A stretch of DNA of 32,650 nucleotides from Clostridia bacterium (GTDB taxonomy: Bacteria > Bacillota > Clostridia > Oscillospirales > CAG-382): positions 1 to 32,650 of the forward strand of contig JAFYON010000063.1 of NCBI GenBank assembly GCA_017560145.1, in the 5' to 3' direction. Positions 15,323-24,541 of this stretch are shown here, one piece after another. Numbering within the stretch: position 1 is the stretch's first letter; every line of letters begins with the position of its first letter. The translations under genes were made by a program, and so were the position numbers. The notes under the pieces were generated by a model. It was not told the DNA's origin, ran no database searches, and saw only the letters and a list, made by a program, of their open reading frames with translations.

Positions 15323-16424
15323 AATATCCAAGACGAAGACCGTTAACAGAATCGCCTCTTCCAACACTTACGATAATACCAAAAGCACCGACAGGCATTT
15401 CTGCCATATAATCAAACGTTAAGTCTTCTCTGCACAATCTATTAATAATACGCCTGGTGTTCTCTCCAACGGGGAGAACATCTTTTATTATGCCGTTTCG
15501 TTTCTTTTCTGCCAAATAATAAAGCAGCTGACCAAAATGAGCTTTATCGGGAAGACCGTTAACGTCGGAATTAACTCTTAAAAGGTACAGATAATCACCA
15601 TCGGTTACGTTAGGACGACCTACAGCAACCATAGCGTTATCATCGGGAGTAAAGATAAATCTCACAGGCGCAATTCTAAGATAAGTCAATGCGGAATAAT
15701 AACCAAGCGCACGCGCAAATACAGTTTCAAAGCTTCCGCCCAAGCCAATGCGCAAAATATTGTTTTTAGAGACCGAATTGCACAGAACAAGCGAAACAAC
15801 TGCGTTATAACCGGATACAAACGCTCCAAAATGCTCGCCCGTAAGGTTAACTGTTTTCTTTTCTGCATTCTTAAAAACGCTTCGATCAACAGATTCGATT
15901 GTTTCTGTACCCTTAGTGAACATAACCTTATCGGCAGTAACGACTTCGCCGACTTTTACAATGTTAAGAGAGCCCGCCTTTGCCTTTTCACAAAGCTTCT
16001 GAGCCTTTGAAGGTTTAGCAACAAGGAATCTCTTTGTTTCTGCCGCAGAGAGGCTATTTCCAACAGAATCGAGGTCAACCGTAAGTCCGTTATTCAAAGA
16101 TAATAACGAATAAAGACCGCTATAGGAATGCTTTAAAAGCTTTTTAAGAATGCCTTTGTTCTTAATTTCTTGATGATCGTATGCAAAAATCAAGTTGCCA
16201 GCATTTCCATCGGGCTCTTTTCCCTTTACAACGGCTTCCGCTGCGTTGAATACATCCATAATCGTAAATGAATCCGAACATTCAACATCTTTTATAAAAC
16301 GCGAAAAAACGTTGCTGATGCGCGCCTCATTGATATTAACCGCGTTAATTTTCTTATATAAAACAGAATGCAAACCAAAGGAAAGATCTTCGGTAATATT
16401 GATGTTTTCGAAATTTGCGTTCAT
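15309..16424 (-). CDS. unrecognised 371-residue protein at the end of the alaS-holA operon
   Basis: I cannot assign this protein. It has no signal peptide or obvious membrane helix. Two stretches are faintly like the PurM/PurL (AIR-synthase) fold: around 127-160, where S-A-A-E-T-K-R-F-L-V-A-K-P is followed by V-K-V-G-E-V-V, and around 225-275, G-L-G-G-S-F-E-T-V-F then A-P-V-R-F-I-F-T-P-D-D-N-A-M-V-A-V-G. No ATP-binding signature is clear, so the link is weak. ATG 16424 has GGAGGAG 5 bases upstream. It starts 14 bases after the stop of the RNase M5-MtaB fusion gene, so it is the last gene of that operon. Its tail overlaps the HAD phosphatase gene by 14 bases. Confidence 0.7.
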   Translation of the reverse strand: MNANFENINITEDLSFGLHSVLYKKINAVNINEARISNVFSRFIKDVECSDSFTIMDVFNAAEAVVKGKEPDGNAGNLIFAYDHQEIKNKGILKKLLKHSYSGLYSLLSLNNGLTVDLDSVGNSLSAAETKRFLVAKPSKAQKLCEKAKAGSLNIVKVGEVVTADKVMFTKGTETIESVDRSVFKNAEKKTVNLTGEHFGAFVSGYNAVVSLVLCNSVSKNNILRIGLGGSFETVFARALGYYSALTYLRIAPVRFIFTPDDNAMVAVGRPNVTDGDYLYLLRVNSDVNGLPDKAHFGQLLYYLAEKKRNGIIKDVLPVGENTRRIINRLCREDLTFDYMAEMPVGAFGIIVSVGRGDSVNGLRLGYFKNI

Positions 16425-16438
16425 ATGAACTCCTCCAA

Positions 16439-18292
16439 TTAAATTTTCGAGCAGTACATTACGTCATCACAGTGCGAATCGATTTTCACATCGACAATAT
16501 CGCCCACTTTAACGTTTTCTGCATCGAAGCCCGCATTCAAATATTGTTCCGTATGTCCGTATGCTACACCGTCAACGATTTTTTCAACAAGACACGAAGC
16601 GAACTGACCTATCTTCGAGTCAAGTATTTCCTTTTTAATATCAAAGCATACCGAAATAAGACGAGTGTTTCTATCGGAACGTTCATCCTTCGGCACCTTT
16701 AACGGCATATCCGCAGCAATTGTTCCGGGACGTTCAGAATACGGAAAAGAATGCACGTGGAAAATTTTAAGATTCTTTATGGTTTCGACCGTCTCGATAA
16801 AATCGTATTCACTTTCTCCGGGGAAACCGACGATAATATCTGCCGAAAGCATACAGTTGGGAATATACCTTCTTATAAGATCAATCTTTTCGCATATTTC
16901 TTTCTTTCTATACGCGCGTTTCATTCCCGAAAGCACGGAATCACTGCAGGATTGAAGCGAAAGATGCATATGCGGCATAAAATTATCGAGCTTAGAAACA
17001 CTATCCAAGAATTTTTCGGTGATAATATTCGGCGACAAGGACCCAAGTCTTAATCGCTTAACACCTTCAACCGCAGATACCTTTTCGATCAATTCATAAA
17101 GCGGTATTTTGTTGTAAGCGCCAACCTCAATGCCGGTTAAAATAATTTCCGAATAACCGTTCGCAACAAGACGTTTAACCTCGGAAATTACGTTTTCGGC
17201 AGATCTAGAACGTACCGGTCCACGGCACTTAGGAATAATACAATAAGTGCATTTGCCGTTGCATCCATCTTGAATTTTCACAAATGCACGGCACTCGGAA
17301 AACAAATCATCCTCGCCGTTAATATAAAGCTCCTCATAAGGTGCGCAATCCATCGGCTTAACAACGTCGACTTCCGAATTAACATTACCGAGTATAACAT
17401 CGACTACGGCGCCTTTATTGTTATTACCGCCAACGTAAATTACGTTTTCAATATCTTTAAAACCGTTTTCAAGCTGTGCCGCACATCCGATAACAAGCAC
17501 TTTTCCCTTTGCTGCAAGACGTCTTACGAGCTGACGGCTTTTTCGCTCACTTTCGCTTGTGACAGCACAAGAGTTTACGATATAATAATCGCACTTGTCT
17601 TTTTTAGTGACAATGCATCCGTTTTCGCGCAATCGTTCCGCAATCGCGCAGGACTCATACAAATTCACACGGCAACCGAGCGTTTGAATACTTACAGTAA
17701 TATTCTTTTTGTTTTTAACCTTAGCAACTGCAGAAAGATATTCTTCTTCGGTACACAGCAAATTGATTGCGTCGAGCAACGCTTTCGCCGTAAGCGTCTT
17801 TGGAAAGCTTAACAGCTCTGCTAATTGTTCCCTTCTATCAGAAGAATCGGGAGTTCCGGAAAAACCGTCCTCATAAAAGCGAAGCTTTGAAATTTGAGAT
17901 CGATTTCTTATTTTATCGTCGGCAAACGGTAACAAAAGCTCTCTCAAAACAGAAGAATCGATGCCCTCTACACCAAGAAGACCGTCCGCAGAAGCCTGCG
18001 CCTTACGGCGCTCTTTTCCCGAGATCGCAGGAGTGTAAACGTTGTATACAGTACCCTTGATAATCCCTTTTAATTTCGAACGAATAAAATTACCAGCACG
18101 ATCACTGTCCGCCAATAAAATTATTCCCTTTTCATTGGAAAGTCGTTTTAACAACGCTTTCTTTTCTTCATTCTTAAATATTGCAAATCCGTCGAGCGTT
18201 ATGATCGGAGAAGCCACAACAAGGCTAAGCTTGGATTTATCGTATTTTCCTTCAACGATGACGGGAAATTTTAAATTAAGCTTTTCTTCCAT
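16439..18292 (-). CDS. mtaB: fusion: RNase M5-like TOPRIM protein + MtaB tRNA methylthiotransferase
   Basis: A 617-residue two-part protein. Residues 1-185 resemble RNase M5 (RnmV), which matures 5S rRNA. The TOPRIM acids are E14 (V-E-G-K-Y-D) and D62/D64 (A-D-S-D-R-A-G), followed by L-G-V-E-G-I and the family's C-terminal helical domain (about 130-185). Residues 197-617 are MtaB, the radical-SAM enzyme that adds a methylthio group to t6A at tRNA position 37. It has cluster cysteines C207 (L-G-C-R-V-N), C242 (N-S-C-A-V-T) and C270, the radical-SAM C344-x3-C348-x2-C351 and a C-terminal TRAM-like segment. MtaB alone is about 430 residues. No start codon or stop lies at the junction near 17705, so the fusion is real in this sequence. 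The chosen ATG 18292 has AGGA upstream and overlaps holA by 17 bases; a TTG at 18316 is possible. Confidence 0.92.
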   Translation of the reverse strand: MEEKLNLKFPVIVEGKYDKSKLSLVVASPIITLDGFAIFKNEEKKALLKRLSNEKGIILLADSDRAGNFIRSKLKGIIKGTVYNVYTPAISGKERRKAQASADGLLGVEGIDSSVLRELLLPFADDKIRNRSQISKLRFYEDGFSGTPDSSDRREQLAELLSFPKTLTAKALLDAINLLCTEEEYLSAVAKVKNKKNITVSIQTLGCRVNLYESCAIAERLRENGCIVTKKDKCDYYIVNSCAVTSESERKSRQLVRRLAAKGKVLVIGCAAQLENGFKDIENVIYVGGNNNKGAVVDVILGNVNSEVDVVKPMDCAPYEELYINGEDDLFSECRAFVKIQDGCNGKCTYCIIPKCRGPVRSRSAENVISEVKRLVANGYSEIILTGIEVGAYNKIPLYELIEKVSAVEGVKRLRLGSLSPNIITEKFLDSVSKLDNFMPHMHLSLQSCSDSVLSGMKRAYRKKEICEKIDLIRRYIPNCMLSADIIVGFPGESEYDFIETVETIKNLKIFHVHSFPYSERPGTIAADMPLKVPKDERSDRNTRLISVCFDIKKEILDSKIGQFASCLVEKIVDGVAYGHTEQYLNAGFDAENVKVGDIVDVKIDSHCDDVMYCSKI

Positions 18293-19313
18293 ACGTACAA
18301 ATCCTGTAAAAAGCAAGTTCGAGAATTCTCAATGGGTTGCCACGATAACTTTTGATTTTTTTATCGGCTAAATTAAGCTCATTGATTGCAAAATTCAACG
18401 AGCTAACGTCGGTTTTTCCGAGCGCAGAAGCTTTTTTACTGCAAAGCCACGAAGGAATTTTGGACTCCTTAGAAATTGCATCAAGACTCTTTCCGGAATC
18501 AATGCCTAACTTGATAATAAGCATATCCGCATATTCCTTTGCGAGAAGACCGATAGCCTTCGGGATTGTTTCACGATCCAAATCAAGGCTTGTTAAAATC
18601 TTATTCGCTAAAACGACGTCTCTTCTGATAAGTGAATTTACCATATCAAAATACTTATATTCACTGTTGGAGCAGCAATATTTTCTTACGTCGTATACAC
18701 TTATCGGATTTCCGCTATATATCTCTGCAAGCTTTAAAATTTCGCCTTGAAGGATATACATATCGCTTCCGCAAACACTGATTAATTCGCGCGGCACAGA
18801 AGGATCAAACTTAATATTTTTCGCGTTAAAATGTCTCGAAATCCAAGTGGACAATTTATCGGATTTTTCGTTTTCAAATTCAACGACCAGACCATTTTCG
18901 CGTACCGCCTTAACGAAGGAATTCAAAAGCTTTTTGGATGCTTTTTCCTTGTCGTCATCATCATCGTGGCGCAATACGGTAAGAATGGTTAAATAATCAG
19001 GTATATCCGAAAAAACTCTCGCGTATTCGTTGACATCGTTTTCTGAAAGCTTTGCAGACTCTATATTTATTATTTCAATCAACTTTATATCCCACATGTA
19101 AGGCAACGAATAGATCGCATCTTCAAGATCGCTGATAGAATCCTCCGCAGCGTTAAAATAAATGTGGTTAAATTCAGGTAAAGGTGATGAATCGACCTTA
19201 TTCCTTATTTGCGCAGTATAGTGATCCTTGGTATACTCCTCGGCACCGCAAAAAAGGAAAACACCCGAAATATTATTCTCTTTTAGCTTGGTCTTTAATA
19301 TATCAAGGCTCAT
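18276..19313 (-). CDS. holA: DNA polymerase III subunit delta
   Basis: A 345-residue protein of the HolA family, the clamp-loader subunit that opens the beta sliding clamp. Visible marks are the N-terminal V-F-L-F-C-G-A-E-E-Y start (the degenerate P-loop region of delta), the L-I-E-I-I-N segment, and the C-terminal collar part A-I-G-L-L-A-K-E-Y-A-D-M-L then a closing R-G-N-P-L-R-I-L-E-L-A-F. ATG 19313 has AAGGAAG about 5 bases upstream, inside the end of comEC; the genes overlap by 11 bases and are probably coupled. comEC followed by holA is a common order in Bacillota. Nothing essential looks missing. Confidence 0.9.
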   Translation of the reverse strand: MSLDILKTKLKENNISGVFLFCGAEEYTKDHYTAQIRNKVDSSPLPEFNHIYFNAAEDSISDLEDAIYSLPYMWDIKLIEIINIESAKLSENDVNEYARVFSDIPDYLTILTVLRHDDDDDKEKASKKLLNSFVKAVRENGLVVEFENEKSDKLSTWISRHFNAKNIKFDPSVPRELISVCGSDMYILQGEILKLAEIYSGNPISVYDVRKYCCSNSEYKYFDMVNSLIRRDVVLANKILTSLDLDRETIPKAIGLLAKEYADMLIIKLGIDSGKSLDAISKESKIPSWLCSKKASALGKTDVSSLNFAINELNLADKKIKSYRGNPLRILELAFYRICTYGRKA

Positions 19314-21507
19314 AAACTTCCTTATCGCTGTCGCCGTCGTAATAAGTAATCCTTAAGGTATCATCAAACGTATTAACATAACCAACATTTGACGTGTTTT
19401 CAACGTCTTCAATTTTGAAATACATTTTATCCAGCCGAGCATCAATTAAATCTTCATCGGAATAGCTATTAAAAATTGCAATATCGTAATTATTCACAGC
19501 AGGAAAACCATCTATAAATACGTTAACAGTTTCGTATCGATTGGAAAACGAAAGCAGCTTTGAATTGTTCAACTGCTTCGCGCTGATTAAATGCACGTCA
19601 AAATTATAGGTTTCAAGGTTAATTTCTGTATTATATTCGATTATATCACATTTTCTTTTGTTTGCCAACAATTTTATTTCATTATATACGTCTATTTCGT
19701 AAAAATTTTCAGGGGTTGGCAGATATATTTCAGATACGGAAAGCTTACCACTGAAAAGATTAAGTTTTTTCAACGTGTAATCATCGTAATTTGTAACAAC
19801 GTATTTATCGAGCGACGTTAACCCGTTTTTGAAAACGGTTTCCGGAGTTGCGGAATATCCGCCGAAATCATAATAAATTTCAGTTTCGTCATTTCTGAAA
19901 AATACGTATTCTCCGTTACCTTCACCGTATTCTATAATGGTAAGACCCTTTAATTCATAACTGTTAAGAATTCCGCAGAAAGCTATTGAAACACAAAAGG
20001 CTACCGAGGAGATCACAAAAACCTTAATACGTCTTCTTTCAAAGAACAACAACGCAACTATCATCACAAATGCAATGATGCACGGAACGAATATCCAATC
20101 AACGTGGGAAGATAATTTTCCGACATCCGCTTTGTGCACGCCTTCGCTAACACTTGTTATGAGATCGAATATATAACCCGCAGGCTTTGCAATAATCATG
20201 GCAAGCGGCATACAAACGACCGAAACAACGATTGCGATCAACGCAAAAATCAAAGCGTACGAGAATATCGGAACAACCAAAATGTTCATAAACGGTGAAA
20301 TATAAGAAACCGAATCAAAGATCGTCAGTACAATACCAAAAGAAAACGCAGACGTAGCAAAGGACAACAACGCAGGAGTAATGATTGCATTTATCGAAGA
20401 ATAAATTATTTTTACATACCGTTTCCCCGCATCCTCGCCTCTTTGCTTAAAGAAGGCGTTAATACGCTCCAATATAGGCTCGGAGACCAATATTGCCAAG
20501 CTTGCAATAAAAGATAACTGCAAGCTCACAGAAAACATCGAATATGGATTAAACATCAATAGAATTGCCAATGCAATAAAAAGCGACGTAATGCTATCTG
20601 CGCGTTTCATAAACATTTTAGAAAGCATTATCGCAATTAACATAATCGATGCACGGGTTATGCTCGGCGTAAATCCGACAAATGCGGCATAAAGCAAAAC
20701 AACAAATGCCGAAATGCAGCCAGCCGTTTTCTTATTGACAGAGAGCAAAAGCAAAAATCTATGCAGGCACATTGCGATCAAAGTTACGTGCAGACCGCTG
20801 ATTGCCAAAATATGCGAAACTCCGGTTGAACCGTAGACAGCATATAAATATGAATCAATGCCGCTTTTATCACCGATAGTTATAGCATTTGAAATAGCAT
20901 CCGAAAACTCAAAGTCCTCATAAAGTTCCGCCGAAGATTGTACAACAAAATGTCTTGCCGTACAAAACAAGCCGCTTCCCTTTTCGGTTTTAGTAATTTC
21001 TCCGTTCGCCGATAATGCTATATCATTCGAAAAGTAACTTTCGCTGTTTTGAAATTTATATTCAACTTCAGCAACAACGGTATCACCCGCAACCATTTCA
21101 TCAAGATTGGAATATGTATACATACGAATATTTTCGCCTTTATCAACCCCGATCTTTGAAGACAACACTTTAAGTTCAACGTAATTTTCCTTTATCTCTA
21201 CCAATTCAAAGGTTGCAACGTCTTCTTTGCCATGGAATTCACTCAAAGAAGAAGCCGAGAGATTGTACAGACCAACACGAAAAACGCCAAAAGAGAAAGC
21301 GGCAACCGCAAAGGTAGCCGCTATAATCTTTTTATAATTAAATTTACCAAAAATTGCAAAATAAGCATATGTGCACACGGAAAGGACGGCTATCGCAGCA
21401 AATATCGCGCACAAAGAGAAGGTGTCGATATTGAACACTTTAACGCCAAAAACAACACCGATTGCAAATATCGATACCGCAATTGCAATGTAACGCTTTC
21501 CAAACAC
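19303..21507 (-). CDS. comEC: ComEC/Rec2 DNA-uptake channel with degenerate C-terminal domain
   Basis: A 734-residue polytopic membrane protein. The N-terminus has membrane helices (about 5-80) and an extracellular beta domain (90-175). The competence domain holds the hallmark S-H-I-L-A-I-S-G-L-H-V at 231-241 and about eight further membrane helices to residue 515. ComEC forms the inner-membrane channel for single-stranded DNA in transformation. The C-terminal metallo-beta-lactamase-like region (524-734) keeps traces of the fold (E-Y-G-E-G-N-G-E-Y), but the metal motif, usually S-H-x-D-x-D-H, reads T-N-Y-D-D-Y-T at 572-578. It starts at GTG 21507 with AAGGA 9 bases upstream, 16 bases after hinT. 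No other competence gene is in the window. Confidence 0.9.
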   Translation of the reverse strand: MFGKRYIAIAVSIFAIGVVFGVKVFNIDTFSLCAIFAAIAVLSVCTYAYFAIFGKFNYKKIIAATFAVAAFSFGVFRVGLYNLSASSLSEFHGKEDVATFELVEIKENYVELKVLSSKIGVDKGENIRMYTYSNLDEMVAGDTVVAEVEYKFQNSESYFSNDIALSANGEITKTEKGSGLFCTARHFVVQSSAELYEDFEFSDAISNAITIGDKSGIDSYLYAVYGSTGVSHILAISGLHVTLIAMCLHRFLLLLSVNKKTAGCISAFVVLLYAAFVGFTPSITRASIMLIAIMLSKMFMKRADSITSLFIALAILLMFNPYSMFSVSLQLSFIASLAILVSEPILERINAFFKQRGEDAGKRYVKIIYSSINAIITPALLSFATSAFSFGIVLTIFDSVSYISPFMNILVVPIFSYALIFALIAIVVSVVCMPLAMIIAKPAGYIFDLITSVSEGVHKADVGKLSSHVDWIFVPCIIAFVMIVALLFFERRRIKVFVISSVAFCVSIAFCGILNSYELKGLTIIEYGEGNGEYVFFRNDETEIYYDFGGYSATPETVFKNGLTSLDKYVVTNYDDYTLKKLNLFSGKLSVSEIYLPTPENFYEIDVYNEIKLLANKRKCDIIEYNTEINLETYNFDVHLISAKQLNNSKLLSFSNRYETVNVFIDGFPAVNNYDIAIFNSYSDEDLIDARLDKMYFKIEDVENTSNVGYVNTFDDTLRITYYDGDSDKEVYEP

Positions 21508-21523
21508 GTTTTAAATTCCTTAT

Positions 21524-21862
21524 TTAAGCAAGTTTTACAGGGAGCTTTTCGCCGCCAAGAATATGGAAGTGAAGATGCTTAACGCTTTGGCCACCATCTT
21601 CGCCAACGTTAGTAATAACACGATAACCGTTGGCAAGTCCGCATTCCTTAGCAACAACCGGAATCGCCTCGATAACCTTAGCGATATCACAAATATTAGA
21701 AGGATCGGCACAATCAATAGAATCGATGTGTTTTTTGGGCACAACGAGAACGTGAACCTTCGCATTGGGATTTATGTCCTTGAATGCGAAAACGTATTCG
21801 TTTTCATAAACCTTTGTAGAAGGAATATCGCCGTTAATAATTTTACAGAATAAGCAATCCAT
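21524..21862 (-). CDS. hinT: HIT-family nucleoside phosphoramidase (HinT)
   Basis: A 112-residue histidine-triad protein: the signature H96-L-H-F-H100 sits in K-H-L-H-F-H-I-L-G-G. The N-terminal C3-L-F-C6-K-I-I-N-G-D-I-P is the usual HinT opening, in which the two cysteines with H45 and H96 can bind zinc. HinT hydrolyses adenosine 5'-phosphoramidates and aminoacyl-adenylates. That activity fits its place 11 bases after alaS, since aminoacyl-adenylates are synthetase by-products (inference). ATG 21862 has AAGGAG about 7 bases upstream. Confidence 0.95.
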   Translation of the reverse strand: MDCLFCKIINGDIPSTKVYENEYVFAFKDINPNAKVHVLVVPKKHIDSIDCADPSNICDIAKVIEAIPVVAKECGLANGYRVITNVGEDGGQSVKHLHFHILGGEKLPVKLA

Positions 21863-21873
21863 TAAAATGCTCC

Positions 21874-24507
21874 TTATTTGATTTGAGATGCAAGAACATT
21901 TTCAGCTTCAGCAAGTGCATCGGGAATCTTGGTAGCATCCTTACCGCCAGAAGAAGCGTTATTAGGTCTGCCGCCACCGCCGCCACCTACGATGGGCGAG
22001 ATAGCCTTGAGAAGATTGCCTGCGTGAGCGCCATTCTTAATAGCGGTTGCGCCACAAGCGGAAACCAAAAGAACCTTGCCTTCGTTTACAGTCGAAAATA
22101 CGCAAACAGCGTTTTCGTCTTTCGAAACAATTTTATCTGCAGAATCACGCAATGCATCAACGGTGGCACCGTCAAAGCTTGCTCTGACGAGCTTTGCACC
22201 CTTAACGTCAACAGCATCCGCATAAGCCTTATCAACTGCCTCGGAAGCAGCCTTGAGGTTCATAGCGTCGAGTTCTTTCTTAAGGCGCTTGGTTTCATCG
22301 AGAATCTGTTCGGTTTTTTGTATAATATCATCTTTGCTAACTGCTTTAACTGTTTTTCTTACGTCTTCAATAAGCTTACCGTCATTACGCATAGCGGAAT
22401 AGGTATTCATACCGGTCATAAGCTCGATTCTTCTTACACCTGCTGCAACGGAAGCTTCGGAAACTATGCGCATAAGTCCCAAGCAACCGGTAGCGGAAAC
22501 GTGAGTACCGCCGCAAAGCTCAACGGAATAATCGCCCATGGATACAACACGTACCAATGAACCGTATTTTTCTCCGAATAATGCCATTGCGCCCTTTGCG
22601 CGAGCTTCATCGGGAGTCATAACCTCGGTGGTAACAGCAGCGTTTGCAAGAATCTGTGCATTAACAGCCACTTCGACCTCAAGAAGCTCTTCCGCTGTAA
22701 GAGCAGAGCCGTGAGTGAAGTCAAATCTGCCGCGCTCGTCGGTTACGTAAGAGCCTGCCTGCTCGACGTGGGTGCCTAAAACCTTGCGGAGAGCTGCTTG
22801 AAGAAGGTGGAGTGCGGAGTGATTGCGACGAATCGCATCTCTTCTTAAAACGTCGATTTTTGCAACCGCTTTGCCCTTTTCAAGTGTGCCTTCTTCAACA
22901 TGACCGATGTGCAAATACTGGCCTTCAGGAGTCTTTTGGGTATCGGTAACAACGAAACGGCATTTATCGGTAACAATAACACCGGTGTCGCCTATCTGTC
23001 CGCCGCCTTCCGCATAGAAGGGAGTCTTGTCAGTGATAACGGTAGCGTTACCGCCGGCAAGGAAGCCAACGTCTTCGGAATCGGAGATAATGTATTCAAT
23101 GTTACATTCACATTCATTTTCAGTATAACCAACAAATTCAGTAGCCTTGGATTTGTCGATCATTGCAAGAGCATCGCCTGCCCAACCTGCATCGATATTA
23201 GCTCTAGCTTCTCTTGCGCGTTTTTTCTGTTCCTGCATCAAAGCACGGAAGGCCTCTTCGTCCACAAGAATTCCCTTTTCCTCGGTAATTTCCTTGGTAA
23301 GATCAATCGGGAATCCGTATGTATCGTAAAGTTTGAATACGTTTTCGCCGGAAAGGACCTTTTCGCCGCTTGCTTCGGTTTCGGCAATCATTTTCGAAAG
23401 GATGGAAAGACCTGCATCAAGAGTTTGTGCAAAACGGTCTTCCTCTGCCTTGATAGTCTTCTTGATGTATTCCTTACGCTCGGAAAGCTCGGGATATGCA
23501 CCGCAGTTGTTTGCAATTACAACGTCACAAACTTCACCAAGGAACGTGCCCTTAATACCAAGAAGTCTGCCGTGACGTGCAGCACGACGAAGAACACGGC
23601 GAAGGATATAACCTCTGCCCTCGTTGGAAGGAATAACGCCATCGCCAATAAGGAAGGTAGCGGTTTTGATGTGGTCGGTAATTACACGAATAGAAACGTC
23701 GTTATCGGACGAGCTACCCTTATATTCCTTGCCGCAAAGCTCACAAACCTTGTTGAGAATGCTTCTGTTGGTGTCAACCTCAAAGAGGTTACCAACGTCT
23801 TGCATAACGCAAGCAAGTCTTTCAAGACCCATGCCGGTGTCGATATTGGGATGAGCAAGCCTTGTATATGTACCGTTACCGTCGCTATCAAACTGAGTAA
23901 ATACTATATTCCAAACCTCAATAAATCTATCGCAGTCGCATCCAACCTTACAATCAGGCTTGCCGCAACCGTACTTTTCACCACGGTCAAAATAGATTTC
24001 AGAGCAGGGGCCGCAAGGACCGGAGCCGATTTCCCAGAAATTATCATCCTTGCCAAAGCGAACTATACGTTCAGCGGGGATGCCATTTTTAACCCAAATA
24101 TCAAAAGCTTCATCGTCTTCAAGATAAATACTGGGGTAAAGTCTGTCTTCAGGAATACCCATTACCTTAGTAAGGAATTCCCAAGCCCACGGAATTGCTT
24201 CTTCCTTGAAATAGTCGCCAAAGGAAAAGTTGCCGAGCATTTCAAAGAAGGTACCGTGACGAGCGGTTTTACCAACATTATCGATATCGAGAGTACGAAC
24301 ACACTTTTGGCAGGTGGTCACACGCTTGCGAGGGGGAACTCGTTCGCCGGTAAAGTACTTTTTAAGAGGTGCCATACCTGCATTGATAAGAAGCAACGAA
24401 TCGTCATCCTGCGGTACGAGAGGAAACGAATTCATGCAAAGGTGTCCCTTGCTTTCGAAAAATTCAAGATATTTTTTGCGAATTTCATTGAGTGAAATGG
24501 GTTGCAT
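21874..24507 (-). CDS. alaS: alanyl-tRNA synthetase
   Basis: An 877-residue enzyme of normal AlaS length. The class II catalytic core has T-T-C-Q-K-C-V-R-T at 64-72 and R-H-G-T-F-F-E-M-L-G-N-F-S-F-G-D near 83-98. The editing domain has H563-S-A-L-H567 and, near 665, C-G-G-T-H. The C-Ala domain ends with the glycine-rich G-G-G-G-G-G-R-P and S-S-G-G-K-D block. All motifs for charging and for clearing Ser/Gly-tRNA are intact. A cysteine-rich insert (C-G-K-P-D-C-K-V-G-C-D-C, 181-192) is seen in clostridial homologues. ATG 24507 has AAAGGA about 10 bases upstream. No T-box leader is present: the 34-base gap to the lipoprotein gene leaves no room. Confidence 0.98.
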   Translation of the reverse strand: MQPISLNEIRKKYLEFFESKGHLCMNSFPLVPQDDDSLLLINAGMAPLKKYFTGERVPPRKRVTTCQKCVRTLDIDNVGKTARHGTFFEMLGNFSFGDYFKEEAIPWAWEFLTKVMGIPEDRLYPSIYLEDDEAFDIWVKNGIPAERIVRFGKDDNFWEIGSGPCGPCSEIYFDRGEKYGCGKPDCKVGCDCDRFIEVWNIVFTQFDSDGNGTYTRLAHPNIDTGMGLERLACVMQDVGNLFEVDTNRSILNKVCELCGKEYKGSSSDNDVSIRVITDHIKTATFLIGDGVIPSNEGRGYILRRVLRRAARHGRLLGIKGTFLGEVCDVVIANNCGAYPELSERKEYIKKTIKAEEDRFAQTLDAGLSILSKMIAETEASGEKVLSGENVFKLYDTYGFPIDLTKEITEEKGILVDEEAFRALMQEQKKRAREARANIDAGWAGDALAMIDKSKATEFVGYTENECECNIEYIISDSEDVGFLAGGNATVITDKTPFYAEGGGQIGDTGVIVTDKCRFVVTDTQKTPEGQYLHIGHVEEGTLEKGKAVAKIDVLRRDAIRRNHSALHLLQAALRKVLGTHVEQAGSYVTDERGRFDFTHGSALTAEELLEVEVAVNAQILANAAVTTEVMTPDEARAKGAMALFGEKYGSLVRVVSMGDYSVELCGGTHVSATGCLGLMRIVSEASVAAGVRRIELMTGMNTYSAMRNDGKLIEDVRKTVKAVSKDDIIQKTEQILDETKRLKKELDAMNLKAASEAVDKAYADAVDVKGAKLVRASFDGATVDALRDSADKIVSKDENAVCVFSTVNEGKVLLVSACGATAIKNGAHAGNLLKAISPIVGGGGGGRPNNASSGGKDATKIPDALAEAENVLASQIK

Positions 24508-24541
24508 TTTATTTATGATCCTTTCAGATTTTTAAACAGAT

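Noticed and set aside
22900..24495. A 531-codon open frame on the plus strand opposite alaS
   Set aside because: alaS is certain on the other strand; the antisense product matches nothing and lacks a good ribosome-binding site.
24508..24541. A possible T-box riboswitch for alaS
   Set aside because: The gap between the lipoprotein gene and alaS is 34 bases, and the space before the operon is about 30 bases from promoter to start. Neither can hold a T-box.
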